Source: Lachnospiraceae oral taxon 107 str. F0167 (lineage in GTDB: Bacteria; Bacillota; Clostridia; Lachnospirales; Lachnospiraceae). From it: a stretch of 64,000 nucleotides of DNA. Shown here piece after piece: positions 1-7,947 of this stretch. The position numbers and the translations under genes were made by a program. Positions within the stretch are counted from its first letter, which is position 1. Each line of letters opens with the position of its first letter. The stretch covers positions 5,853 to 69,852 of the forward strand of contig GL890590.1 in the NCBI GenBank assembly GCA_000209465.1. The letters run 5' to 3'. The notes beneath the pieces were generated by a model, which worked only from the letters and a program-made list of their open reading frames with translations, was not told the DNA's origin and made no database searches.

Positions 1-2
1 AT

Positions 3-686
3 GATGGAGTGTATTTTGTAGCAAGACTAAAAACAAGTGACTATAAGGCTGAACAGAAAGAATTAAAATCAAATGATGAGGATGTCGACATAACATTAAC
101 AAAGGCTAGAAGGAGAAATTATATTGGCAAAAAAGAAGAAACTATCATGATGAGCAGAGATTCCTTTTCAATGAGATTTGTAAAGGTGTGTTTAGATGAT
201 GGAAAGTCAGAAATTTTCGCTACTAATCTTCCACGGGAAAAATTTCCAGAGGAATGCTTTGCAGAACTGTATCATATGCGCTGGGGTATAGAGACGGCCT
301 ATGAAGTTTTGAAAGACAGATTAAAAATCGAAAATTTCACAGGGATAAAATCAGTGCTTATTGAGCAGGACATTAACAGCACTATTTATGTTAGCAATCT
401 TGCAGAAGATATAATCTGTGATATAGAAGAAAGTAGCCAGGAGCACCTAAAGAATGATTATAAACATACAATGCAGCTAAACCGAAACCTAAGTATCGAA
501 CTTCTGAAAAATGACCTAATATACATTCTTATAGAAAAAGATGGAAATAAAAAAGTAGCGCTACTACAGGCATTGTATGATGAAATAAGCAAAAATGTAG
601 TGCCGATAAGGCATGATAGACATTATCACAGAACTAAAGGACAGCTTGCAGCAAATTTCTCGAATACACATAAGCGAAGTTTCTAA
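3..686 (+). CDS. IS4-family transposase, C-terminal part (cut by window start)
   Basis: Open from the first bases of the window, so the N-terminal part lies upstream. The visible ~227 residues carry the C-terminal catalytic region of an IS4-type DDE transposase: the Y-(2)-R-(3)-E-(6)-K signature is seen in YHMRWGIETAYEVLK, followed by the usual IENFTG stretch. In this family the glutamate is the third catalytic residue of the RNase H-like fold. The frame runs cleanly to a TAA. Whether the whole element is intact cannot be judged because the first two catalytic aspartates are outside the window. The downstream inverted repeats at 721-791 may belong to the end of the element. Confidence 0.88.
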   Translation, partial: DGVYFVARLKTSDYKAEQKELKSNDEDVDITLTKARRRNYIGKKEETIMMSRDSFSMRFVKVCLDDGKSEIFATNLPREKFPEECFAELYHMRWGIETAYEVLKDRLKIENFTGIKSVLIEQDINSTIYVSNLAEDIICDIEESSQEHLKNDYKHTMQLNRNLSIELLKNDLIYILIEKDGNKKVALLQALYDEISKNVVPIRHDRHYHRTKGQLAANFSNTHKRSF

Positions 687-720
687 ACTGAATAAGCATT
701 TCAATTTAAACTGGTGAACT

Positions 721-791
721 ATGCTCTTTTTAAGCTAATAATAGTAAAAGTGAAAGAAAAAGAGCATACCCTTATTTGCAAGAGTATGCTC
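721..791. repeat. Three alternating arms that form mutually exclusive hairpins
   Basis: Arm 1 is ATGCTCTTTTT (721-731), arm 2 is AAAAAGAGCATAC (757-769) and arm 3 is GTATGCTC (784-791). Arm 2 can pair with arm 1 over 11 bp or with arm 3 over 8 bp, but not both. It lies between the IS4 stop codon and the small membrane gene. It could be the end structure of the insertion sequence or an attenuator-like leader; no long T-run follows, so it is not a standard terminator. Confidence 0.55.
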
Positions 792-814
792 CAAACGTTA
801 AGTTAATGACATTG

Positions 815-851
815 CGTATTTATACGGCTTTTGGCGTTTTGCAAACGCCTA
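815..851 (+). repeat. Twin-hairpin leader element, copy 1
   Basis: A 37-base stretch holding two small hairpins, CGTA-TTTA-TACG and GGCGTTT-TGC-AAACGCC. It ends about 30 bases before the TTG start of the small membrane gene. A second copy at 1639-1675 matches at 35 of 37 positions, and one of the two differences lies in the loop of the second hairpin. Placement just ahead of the ribosome site in both cases suggests a 5' UTR element. I do not recognise it as a named riboswitch. Confidence 0.6.
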
Positions 852-881
852 TTATAATTTTATTCAAAAGGAGGAAGAAAA

Positions 882-1196
882 TTGAAAATTGTACTTAATA
901 TTTTTTCTAGAGCATTTATCGCATTGTATGCAATTCTGACTCTTATTGCAGTGATTGCAGAAATGAAAGAGATAGGTTTTCAAAGCATTCACTTGCTATA
1001 TTTTATCGGAGCTATTTTGTTGATTTCGGCTACAGTCAAGAATCTACCATGGCTTGTATATCTTTCCTTATTGTTAATGATTCCATTGGTAATTTTTACC
1101 GGTTATATAGTTGGAAATTTACAATTGTCTCATATTATAATTCGTATATTGATTACAGTACTGTTGTCTTTAATATACGGTTGTTCAGTTCTCTGA
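882..1196 (+). CDS. Small hypothetical membrane protein
   Basis: A 104-residue protein starting at TTG, chosen because AAAGGAGGA sits at ideal spacing. It is almost wholly hydrophobic, with about four membrane segments (roughly residues 5-25, 35-53, 55-75 and 80-103), separated by short charged turns such as AEMKE and TVKN. I recognise no family. It lies between an IS4 element and an IS1182 relic, behind a leader element that is repeated upstream of the D-lyxose isomerase gene. The C-terminus abuts the decayed transposase, so it could have been altered by that insertion. Confidence 0.55.
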   Translation: MKIVLNIFSRAFIALYAILTLIAVIAEMKEIGFQSIHLLYFIGAILLISATVKNLPWLVYLSLLLMIPLVIFTGYIVGNLQLSHIIIRILITVLLSLIYGCSVL

Positions 1197-1234
1197 GTAA
1201 GTAGAAAAAATAAATTTTTTAAAAGTGAGTTATA

Positions 1235-1540
1235 ATAAGCTCTGAGATTCTTTTCAGGATAAACATAAATCATTCTACCGCAGGAAGAAGTTGTACAAGG
1301 ATTGTCACAGTGACAGACATGTCGTTTGGATTTGTCTTGTCGGTTGTATTCCAATTTCATTTTGGGACATACAAACTTCATTGTGGACAGCTTGCTCTTT
1401 AAATGAGATTTACTTCCTTCATGTTTCATTGGAAGTGAAGAATCATGAGGACAACAGGGAATCCCATTTTTGTCAGATTCAAAAATATCTTTACAATCTT
1501 CAAAAATATCTGCCAAAGAGAGTTGTTTTTGTGATATCAT
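1235..1540 (-). pseudogene. IS1182-type transposase relic with internal deletion
   Basis: From the ATG at 1540 the reading begins with MISQKQLSLADIFEDC, the usual N-terminus of a large Lachnospiraceae IS1182-type transposase. After about 24 codons (FESDK) it jumps in frame to NGIPCCPHDSSLPMK and then to the cysteine-rich segment with VCPKMK, CHCDNPC and SSCGRM, which normally lies several hundred residues later. After YPEKNLRAY the homology ends and the frame runs on into unrelated sequence to 1130. The central DDE region is missing, so it cannot be active. The parent architecture is from memory of the family, not from a search. Confidence 0.75.
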
Positions 1541-1638
1541 AGTATTGTCTCCTTTAGGGATGTGGCATATGTTTTTTGTTCAACTCAATTATATCACAGA
1601 CCAAGAGGAGATTTTTATATTCAGTAACAAAAAAATGT

Positions 1639-1675
1639 CGTATTTATACGGCTTTGGGCGTTTCGCAAACGCCTA
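1639..1675 (+). repeat. Twin-hairpin leader element, copy 2
   Basis: Second copy of the 37-base element at 815-851, again with CGTA-TTTA-TACG followed by GGCGTTT-CGC-AAACGCC. It ends 29 bases before the ATG of the D-lyxose isomerase gene. The change in the second loop leaves the stem intact, which argues that the structure matters. Confidence 0.6.
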
Positions 1676-1704
1676 AAATATTTAATACAAGAAAGGGGAA
1701 AAAC

Positions 1705-2388
1705 ATGAAAAGATCACAAATTAACGGCATCATAAAAGAGATGGAGGCTCTGATAAAAGAAAACGGCTTTCATCTACCGCCATTTTGTAACTGGACACCT
1801 GATGAGTGGCAAAATAAGGGGCATGAATATGATGAAATAAGGGATAATATGCTCGGATGGGATATCACTGATTTCGGTCTGGGAGATTTTGATAAAATAG
1901 GCTTTGGTCTTATCACTATAAGAAACGGAAACAGAAACAACGAGAAATATAAAAAGGTCTATGCCGAGAAGCTTTTATTCTTAAGGGATGATATGATGGC
2001 ACCTATGCATTTCCACTGGTTTAAATCGGAGGATATAATTAATAGGGGAGGAGGAACACTCCTTATTAAGGTATATAATGATGACGGCAAGGGTGGACTT
2101 AGCGACTCCGATGTGCTTATAAACTCTGACGGCAGGTCATACTATGTAAAGGCAGGCAGCATGGTAAAGCTTTTACCGGGAGAGAGCATTACGATATGGC
2201 CTCATCAATATCATGAATTCCATGTGGAACCGGGAAGCGGCAGCGTGCTTATAGGAGAGGTATCACAATGTAACGATGACAATATCGACAACAGATTCTA
2301 TGAGGATATAGGCAGATTCCCTAAGATAGAAGAGGATGAAGCGCCTTACAGATTGCTTTGCAATGAGTATCCGGCGGCGAAGGATTGA
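1705..2388 (+). CDS. D-lyxose ketol-isomerase (cupin fold)
   Basis: A 227-residue cytoplasmic enzyme of the D-lyxose isomerase family, which interconverts D-lyxose and D-xylulose (and often D-mannose and D-fructose) using a metal in a cupin barrel. Visible metal-site motifs are MHFHWFKSEDI and, later, HQYHEFH; the characteristic WDITDFGLGDF precedes them. The ATG at 1705 was chosen because AGAAAGGGG precedes it and the family begins here; the frame is open further upstream into the leader element. Only 13 bases separate it from the following ATPase gene, so the three genes 1705-4274 are probably one transcript even though the functions look unrelated. Confidence 0.88.
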   Translation: MKRSQINGIIKEMEALIKENGFHLPPFCNWTPDEWQNKGHEYDEIRDNMLGWDITDFGLGDFDKIGFGLITIRNGNRNNEKYKKVYAEKLLFLRDDMMAPMHFHWFKSEDIINRGGGTLLIKVYNDDGKGGLSDSDVLINSDGRSYYVKAGSMVKLLPGESITIWPHQYHEFHVEPGSGSVLIGEVSQCNDDNIDNRFYEDIGRFPKIEEDEAPYRLLCNEYPAAKD

Positions 2389-2401
2389 GAAAGAGAGAAT
2401 A

Positions 2402-3655
2402 ATGGAATTAAAAATCAGTAATGTCGGAAAGATAGATTCGGCAGAGATAGAAATTAAAGGGATTACAATAATAGCAGGATTGAACGGCACAGGAAAAAGT
2501 ACAGTCAGCCGAAGTTTATTTGCAATGTTTCACTCATTCAGCAATATGTCAAGAAAAATAAATTTGGAAAAAATGTATGCTATTGAGGATTTGATTTATA
2601 AATTATATATGATGCCCCCGGATTTTTTCAAAAATATGAATATAGATTTAGAAGAAATGGGAAAGGCTTTATTGGGGAATACTGATAAAAACAGTATTAG
2701 AAAAGAATTGCAAAAAGTATATAATGAGTCGGCACCTATTGATGATCTTGTTGAAAAAGTGATAAAGATTAATTCCACTTCAGATGATATACTGAGAAAT
2801 GAAATTGTTTCAGAAATTTTTTTGAGGGAGTTTAACGGGCATATAACTAATATTCAAAGTAGTGAGAAAAGTGAAGTTGAAATAAAGATAAAAGATCATA
2901 AAATAGAAGTTATTTTTGATAACAAGGATAATCTGTTGGAGATAGTGAATGAAAAAGAGTTAATACAGAGAATTGTGTATATTGATGATCCGTTTATTAT
3001 GGATTCTCATAGCCTATTTGAAATATCTCCTGAATCATTATTTTCTGATATACGAAATGAAAAAACTACAAATCACAGGGGGGAGTTAATAAAGCAATAT
3101 AAAAGCACTAAAAATTTAAATTTAGTGGATAGAGCAAACTTAAAAGAAAAATTAAGTGCGGTATATCAAAAAATCAACGATACCTTAGGTTCGGATATGT
3201 CATTATTTGAAACGGATAAAGACGGCATCTCAGGTTCTAAGAGGACAAGGGGATTATCATTAGACAGCCTTTCATCAGGTATGAAAACATTTTATTTAAT
3301 TAAAAGCCTGATAGATAACGGAACCATAGTACAAAATGGAACTTTAATACTTGATGAGCCGGAGGTGCACCTTCATCCTGATTGGCAGGTTACATTGGCT
3401 GAGGTCATAGTGTTACTTCAAAGAGAGATGGGACTGCATATTTTGATAAATACCCATAGTCCATATTTTTTGCGTGCGATTGAAGTATTTTCCGGAAAAT
3501 ATGATACGGAAGATGTGGTTAAGTATTATCTGTCATATAGTGAGGGAGATACTGCAAAAATAAAGGACGTTACTTTTAATATCTCTGAAATTTATAAAGT
3601 ATTATCTGAACCGCTGCAAAGAATTGAAAATGAGGGATATAATGACGGAGATTAA
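2402..3655 (+). CDS. SMC/OLD-like AAA ATPase, candidate defence module
   Basis: A 417-residue single-chain ATPase of the ABC/SMC-like (AAA_15/AAA_21) type. Walker A is GLNGTGKST around residue 32, an ABC-like signature is LDSLSSGMKT, Walker B is LILDEPEVHLHPDWQ and the H-loop is INTHSPYFLRA. The middle is a charged helical insert, shorter than the coiled coil of true SMC proteins. The ATG follows GAGAAAGAGAG. The next gene starts inside its last codons (14-base overlap), implying translational coupling. Proteins of this kind are the sensor/motor half of several phage-defence systems (OLD, RloA, PARIS, Septu). Which one this resembles most is not decidable by eye. Confidence 0.8.
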   Translation: MELKISNVGKIDSAEIEIKGITIIAGLNGTGKSTVSRSLFAMFHSFSNMSRKINLEKMYAIEDLIYKLYMMPPDFFKNMNIDLEEMGKALLGNTDKNSIRKELQKVYNESAPIDDLVEKVIKINSTSDDILRNEIVSEIFLREFNGHITNIQSSEKSEVEIKIKDHKIEVIFDNKDNLLEIVNEKELIQRIVYIDDPFIMDSHSLFEISPESLFSDIRNEKTTNHRGELIKQYKSTKNLNLVDRANLKEKLSAVYQKINDTLGSDMSLFETDKDGISGSKRTRGLSLDSLSSGMKTFYLIKSLIDNGTIVQNGTLILDEPEVHLHPDWQVTLAEVIVLLQREMGLHILINTHSPYFLRAIEVFSGKYDTEDVVKYYLSYSEGDTAKIKDVTFNISEIYKVLSEPLQRIENEGYNDGD

Positions 3656-4274
3656 GGATAAAGTAGAGACTGATATATTTATAGATAATAAAAAACCTTT
3701 ATTTAAGGTGTCTGTGGATGATTCAGACGAAAAAAATCCGGTTTACATGGTTGGTATTGACGAAGATATTTCAAAAGATATTGTAATTGACTTTGATGAT
3801 GTGAAAACTGCTTTTTGCAAAAAGTTTCATAAATCTTATAAGGTTTTTAAATCGGCAGATGCCCTGCTTTATAGTGAAGTCAAAAATAAGCTTATATTTG
3901 TGGAATTTAAGAACGGTAAGGTCAAAGAAGTTAAGACAAAACTTAAAGATTCCCTTCTCGTTTTTTCAAATATAGTAGATGTGGACTTGAAGTTCTGCCG
4001 CAAATATTTGGAATACATTGTGGTATATAATTACGAAAAAAACAAACAATATGTTGAACAAGAAAAAGATAAATACAGAAAAGAAGAGCAAAACAAGTCC
4101 CAATCTCTTAGTAGGGAATATATGGAAGGATTTGTAAAGCCATTATTCAGGCTTGCAAAAGATGAAATTATTCTATGGGATCTGGAATTAATGCAGGATA
4201 TATGTGTATCAGCGGTTCATACATATACTGTGGATGAATTTGTAGAATACTATTCTAAAAATTGTACTAAATAG
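3642..4274 (+). CDS. Unknown protein with PD-(D/E)XK-like motif, partner of the ATPase
   Basis: A 210-residue protein I do not recognise. The ATG at 3642 is preferred since GAGGG sits six bases upstream; an ATG at 3630 and a TTG at 3624 are alternatives. The centre reads SADALLYSEV followed by LIFVEFKNGKVKEVK: a conserved-looking Asp, then a hydrophobic strand ending in E-x-K, the layout of PD-(D/E)XK nuclease cores. The remainder is charged and helical, with a lysine/glutamate-rich stretch near residues 150-170. There is no signal peptide or membrane segment. Overlap with the ATPase gene suggests an ATPase-effector pair. The nuclease reading is inference from one motif. Confidence 0.6.
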   Translation: MTEIKDKVETDIFIDNKKPLFKVSVDDSDEKNPVYMVGIDEDISKDIVIDFDDVKTAFCKKFHKSYKVFKSADALLYSEVKNKLIFVEFKNGKVKEVKTKLKDSLLVFSNIVDVDLKFCRKYLEYIVVYNYEKNKQYVEQEKDKYRKEEQNKSQSLSREYMEGFVKPLFRLAKDEIILWDLELMQDICVSAVHTYTVDEFVEYYSKNCTK

Positions 4275-4386
4275 TGTAAGTAGAAAAGGCATTAGATTTG
4301 ATTAAGCCATATCATTAATATGACAGCCGGATAGGTTTTCAATTGTATTGCCGGCAATAAATAAACAAAAATCAAAGCAAAATATA

Positions 4387-4432
4387 AATAAAGCAGTGAA
4401 ATCACTATCGGGTTTTACTGCTTTATTTTTTA
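4387..4432 (+). terminator. Intrinsic terminator after the ATPase/nuclease-like pair
   Basis: Perfect 11-bp stem AATAAAGCAGT (4387-4397) with ACTGCTTTATT (4417-4427), followed by T-rich sequence. It ends the accessory operon and insulates the LacI gene. Confidence 0.75.
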
Positions 4433-4463
4433 CCGGAAAACAGACTTCATAATCAATATTATA

Positions 4464-4492
4464 TTGACGTACTTGTAGATAAGTAGTATCAT
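4464..4492 (+). promoter_or_regulatory. SigA-type promoter of the lacI gene
   Basis: TTGACG (4464-4469), a 17-base spacer and TATCAT (4487-4492). Each hexamer matches five of six consensus positions. The operator at 4501-4518 covers the expected transcription start. Confidence 0.7.
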
Positions 4493-4500
4493 TAAGTATA

Positions 4501-4518
4501 TCCAAAAACGTTTTTGGA
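4501..4518. promoter_or_regulatory. LacI-family operator
   Basis: TCCAAAAACGTTTTTGGA is a perfect 18-bp palindrome with the central CG typical of LacI-family operators. It lies nine bases after the -10 box, ahead of the regulator gene, so autoregulation of the whole sugar operon is expected. Confidence 0.8.
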
Positions 4519-4544
4519 AAATATTTTTTGGAGAGTATTTTGTT

Positions 4545-5546
4545 TTGGTATCTATAAGAGATGTTGCTAAGGCTGCCGGGGTTTCCGTAAGTACGGTATC
4601 ACGTGCCTTAAATGATTATGATGATGTAAAAGAGAGTACAAGAAAAAAAATACAGGATATTGCAAAGAGTCTTGGCTACAGACCAAGTCAAAGCGCAAGG
4701 AATCTTTCATCAAAAAGAAAAGAGAATGTAGCCATACTTATTTCCGGTCTTGGAAGTAACAGCCCTATGGATGAATTTACGGGCAATATGTTAAAGGGGT
4801 TAAATTCATACATTCAGGGAAAGAATATGGTTATTGCAATGTATGGAATTTCTTCAAAAATGCAGGCAAAGCAGACACTTTCAGAGTTTTGCAGACAGTA
4901 CAGCCTGTCAGGAGTGATACTTGCAGGTTTAAAGCTTGGGGATCCATATCTTGAAGAAATAAAGTATACCGATATCCCCTGCGTAGGTATAGATATAAAG
5001 CTTGAAGGAAAGATGGGTGCATCCATACTTACAAATGATGTGGAGGCTTTTAGAGATATCACAAATTATGCCGTTAAAAAAGGTTTTTGTAAACTTGTAC
5101 TCGTAAAGGGAAAGGATGAGGCGGCAGTTACTCTTGACAGGTATGAAGGATTTAAAAAAGCATTAAAGGATAATGGTATTCTCAATAAGGATGCCGATAT
5201 ATTAAATTGCAAATTTGATGAAGAATTAGCTTACAAAAATGTAAAAAATTATATAGAAAAACATGGTAAAAGAAAAGGCAGAGCTTTTGTATGTATGAGT
5301 GATCTTATGGCTGTTGCTGCGGCAAGAGCTATAGAGGATCTTGGATACAGGCTCGGCGATGACTTTTTGGTTACAGGCTTTGATGGTATACAGCTTCTAA
5401 ACTATATTAAGCCGAGAATTGCTACCATAGATCAAAATATGATAGAAAAAGGCTATGAAGGAATGCGTTTACTTATAAAAATTATTAAAAATGAGGAAGA
5501 GCCTAGGACAATATATATAAAGCATAAACTTATAAAAGGTGAATAA
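4545..5546 (+). CDS. LacI-family transcriptional regulator
   Basis: A 333-residue repressor. The N-terminus reads VSIRDVAKAAGVSVSTVSRALN, the classic LacI helix-turn-helix and hinge start, so the TTG at 4545 with GGAGAG nine bases upstream is the likely start. The remainder is the periplasmic-binding-like sensor fold, which binds a sugar or sugar phosphate (VAILISG, ILTNDVEAFRD, LVTGFDGI, TIDQNM are recognisable strands). Its own operator lies just upstream and the transporter and glycosidase genes follow within 25 bases, so it probably controls them in response to the imported alpha-glucoside or its breakdown product. Confidence 0.92.
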   Translation: MVSIRDVAKAAGVSVSTVSRALNDYDDVKESTRKKIQDIAKSLGYRPSQSARNLSSKRKENVAILISGLGSNSPMDEFTGNMLKGLNSYIQGKNMVIAMYGISSKMQAKQTLSEFCRQYSLSGVILAGLKLGDPYLEEIKYTDIPCVGIDIKLEGKMGASILTNDVEAFRDITNYAVKKGFCKLVLVKGKDEAAVTLDRYEGFKKALKDNGILNKDADILNCKFDEELAYKNVKNYIEKHGKRKGRAFVCMSDLMAVAAARAIEDLGYRLGDDFLVTGFDGIQLLNYIKPRIATIDQNMIEKGYEGMRLLIKIIKNEEEPRTIYIKHKLIKGE

Positions 5547-5570
5547 ATTTTATTTAAGGAGGGTTTTGTA

Positions 5571-6968
5571 ATGAAACTGAAAAAACTTTTAAAGAGCGGA
5601 CTTGCTCTGGGGCTTTGTTTTGGACTTGCAGCCTGTTCATCAGGTTCTAAAGGAGCGGGAACGGATGCGGGTAGCGAGCAGGCAAAGACTGAAAATGCCG
5701 AATCTTCACAGGAGAAGAAGGCTGAAACAGACGGGAAAGAGATAGAGCTTAAGATACCTACCTATCTTGCAGGTGAAAATGTGGGCGCGGTATTTTTCCT
5801 GCCTCAGGTAGAAAGATTTAATGAAAAATATGCGGGTAAATATAAAGTGGTTGTTGAGGAAGTTGTTCAGGATTCCTATGCAGAGAAAATCAAACAGCTT
5901 GCAGGTCAAAACAAGCTTCCGACATTGGTACATTCACCGGGTTCAGGAGGAATAGATACTCAATGGTTTAAGCAGGTCATACTTGATAATGATATGGCAT
6001 ATGATTTGACAGAGTTCGGGAAAGAAAATCCGGATGTTGCAGCTTCATGGATAGAGGGTTCAAAGGATTTTTGCACCGTGGACGGAAAGCTGATTTGTAA
6101 TCCGCTTATAGTACTAAGACCTATAGGCTTATATTATAACGAATCTCTTTATAAACCTGAAAAGGATATAAGAGATATGAGTATGGATGAGTTTATGTCA
6201 GGGCTTGGAGAGAATAAACTGGCATTTATGACCTCTGAAAATGCATGGACTTCATCACTTATGCTGGCTGCACTTATTGCCAATGAGGATGGAGGAGTGG
6301 ATTTATTAAATAATAATACAAGTGAGAAACTTTGGGATTATAATACACCGGTAATAGTAAATGCTGTAGGCAAGTTGCAAAAGCTTTTGCAAAACAATGC
6401 GTCAAGTAATACCGTAGGAGCGGCTTATGCAGATGCTGCAAATGCTTTTATGAGTAATAATGCGGCTTTAATATGCAACGGTTCATGGATGGCATCAGAG
6501 TTTAACGAGGATGCCAAGGATAAGTGGAGTAACGGCTTTGACGGAAAAGATGTAAAAACAACCATATATCCGGGAAATATTGCACTTGCAAATCCTAAGG
6601 CTTATGGAGATTTCTGGATTTCAAATGCGGCAAGTGATGAGCAAAAGGAGGCGGCAAAGGCATTCCTGGCATTTAGAAGTTCAAAAGAAGAGATAGAGGC
6701 ATTTATTTTGGCAGAGGGAGGCAATGCTCCTAATATCAAGCACAGTGACGATTTCTTAAATAAGCTTAAAGAAAATGATATATTATATCAGCTGGATCAG
6801 AGCATGAATGAAAATACAAAGTTTGTGGCTACACTTGGGGATATATTCCCGGCTTCTGTAGCTGATACAGAGTTTGGAAAACTTCTTCCTAAGTTGATCG
6901 ACAACTCTTTGACACCGGAACAATTCTGTGCCGAGCTGACAAAGAAAGCACAAGAAGCTAAGCAATAA
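5571..6968 (+). CDS. Sugar ABC transporter substrate-binding lipoprotein
   Basis: A 465-residue family-1 (maltose-type) solute-binding protein. It has a lipoprotein signal with LAAC at residues 19-22, then a Ser/Glu/Lys-rich linker, then the two-lobed binding fold. AAGGAGGG precedes the ATG. Anchored outside the membrane, it would capture an oligosaccharide and deliver it to the permeases at 7037-8787. Gene order (regulator, binding protein, two permeases, phosphorylase) points to an alpha-linked gluco-disaccharide or oligosaccharide as ligand. A hairpin follows the gene and probably lets more binding protein than permease be made. Confidence 0.93.
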   Translation: MKLKKLLKSGLALGLCFGLAACSSGSKGAGTDAGSEQAKTENAESSQEKKAETDGKEIELKIPTYLAGENVGAVFFLPQVERFNEKYAGKYKVVVEEVVQDSYAEKIKQLAGQNKLPTLVHSPGSGGIDTQWFKQVILDNDMAYDLTEFGKENPDVAASWIEGSKDFCTVDGKLICNPLIVLRPIGLYYNESLYKPEKDIRDMSMDEFMSGLGENKLAFMTSENAWTSSLMLAALIANEDGGVDLLNNNTSEKLWDYNTPVIVNAVGKLQKLLQNNASSNTVGAAYADAANAFMSNNAALICNGSWMASEFNEDAKDKWSNGFDGKDVKTTIYPGNIALANPKAYGDFWISNAASDEQKEAAKAFLAFRSSKEEIEAFILAEGGNAPNIKHSDDFLNKLKENDILYQLDQSMNENTKFVATLGDIFPASVADTEFGKLLPKLIDNSLTPEQFCAELTKKAQEAKQ

Positions 6969-6974
6969 ATATTT

Positions 6975-7013
6975 GTATGGGGCTGTCGTTTTATTTATTA
7001 CGGCAGTCCCATA
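6975..7013 (+). terminator. Intercistronic hairpin between binding protein and permease
   Basis: TATGGGGCTGTCGT pairs with ACGGCAGTCCCATA, with G-U pairs, around a short AT loop. A T-rich stretch follows. It probably acts as a leaky terminator or an RNA stabiliser at the 3' end of the binding-protein message. Confidence 0.65.
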
Positions 7014-7036
7014 TTTTAAAATAAAGGAGGACTTTG

Positions 7037-7936
7037 ATGAGTTCAAATAGAAAAACAGCGGCAAGCAGACTTGAACGTAAAAACTATAAATGGATCTACT
7101 TATTTTTACTTCCTTCTTTCATTGTCTTTGTAACCTTTTATATACAACCGATATTTACGGTTTTTTACACTTCATTTACAAAATGGGACGGATTTAATAA
7201 GCCGAAATTTATCGGGTTAACAAACTATATAAATATGTTTGGAAATACAGCTTTTAGATATTCTTTAAAAAACCTGCTTTTATGGTCATTTATAGCGGCT
7301 GTTTTTCATGTGGGTTTTGGAGTACTTGTGGCTTTTGCTATATTTAAAAAGCCTTTCGGATGGAAGTTTACAAGAGCTGTTTTTATGATACCCAATGTAA
7401 TAAGTGCAGCTGCATGGGCGATGATTTACAGGTTTATGTTTCATGATGATATGGGAATGATAAATAATATTATAAGAAAGTTTAATCCCGATTTTCATGT
7501 GCAATGGTTTTATCAGTCACCCTTTGCTTTTATAGCCGTAACTTTGACATGGCTGTTTTATGCGGTAATTGTAACCTTGATAGTGTTAAATGACTTATTT
7601 GCAATACCCGGTGATTTGTTTGAGGCTGCACGTGTTGACGGAGCTTCCGATTTTCAACTTATAAAATATATACAGCTTCCTCTTTGTAAGAATGCTATAG
7701 GAACATCCATAATAGCTTCTATTACGGCAAGAGTGGCAATGTATGAGCAGATAGCATTGACGACTGCGGGAGGTCCGGGAGATGATACAATGAATCTGCC
7801 TGTAATACTTGTAAAGTCTATAATGGATTTAAAATACGGATATGCAAATGCAAACGGAGTAATAATGTTTATTCTGGGGTTGTTTATACTATGGCTTGTA
7901 AACAGATTATTTAAGATGGATGAAAGTGTGTATTAA
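7037..7936 (+). CDS. Sugar ABC transporter permease (MalF-type)
   Basis: About 300 residues with six membrane segments, beginning after a Lys/Arg-rich N-terminus (first segment YLFLLPSFIVFVTFYI). The cytoplasmic EAA loop that docks the ATPase is visible as EAARVDGASDFQLIKYIQLP. AAAGGAGG precedes TTG at 7034 and ATG at 7037; the ATG is preferred. It forms the membrane pore with the product of the next gene. No ATP-binding subunit is encoded in this operon, so a shared MsmK-type ATPase encoded elsewhere must power it. Confidence 0.92.
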   Translation: MSSNRKTAASRLERKNYKWIYLFLLPSFIVFVTFYIQPIFTVFYTSFTKWDGFNKPKFIGLTNYINMFGNTAFRYSLKNLLLWSFIAAVFHVGFGVLVAFAIFKKPFGWKFTRAVFMIPNVISAAAWAMIYRFMFHDDMGMINNIIRKFNPDFHVQWFYQSPFAFIAVTLTWLFYAVIVTLIVLNDLFAIPGDLFEAARVDGASDFQLIKYIQLPLCKNAIGTSIIASITARVAMYEQIALTTAGGPGDDTMNLPVILVKSIMDLKYGYANANGVIMFILGLFILWLVNRLFKMDESVY

Positions 7937-7947
7937 GGAGGAACTTT

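Noticed and set aside
815-851. Twin hairpins as a mini-ykkC (guanidine-II) riboswitch
   Set aside because: That motif needs ACGR in both loops; here the loops are TTTA and TGC/CGC.
4302-4505. Minus-strand reading frame of 67 codons after the ATPase pair
   Set aside because: It covers a clear terminator and the lacI promoter, has no ribosome site and no recognisable sequence.
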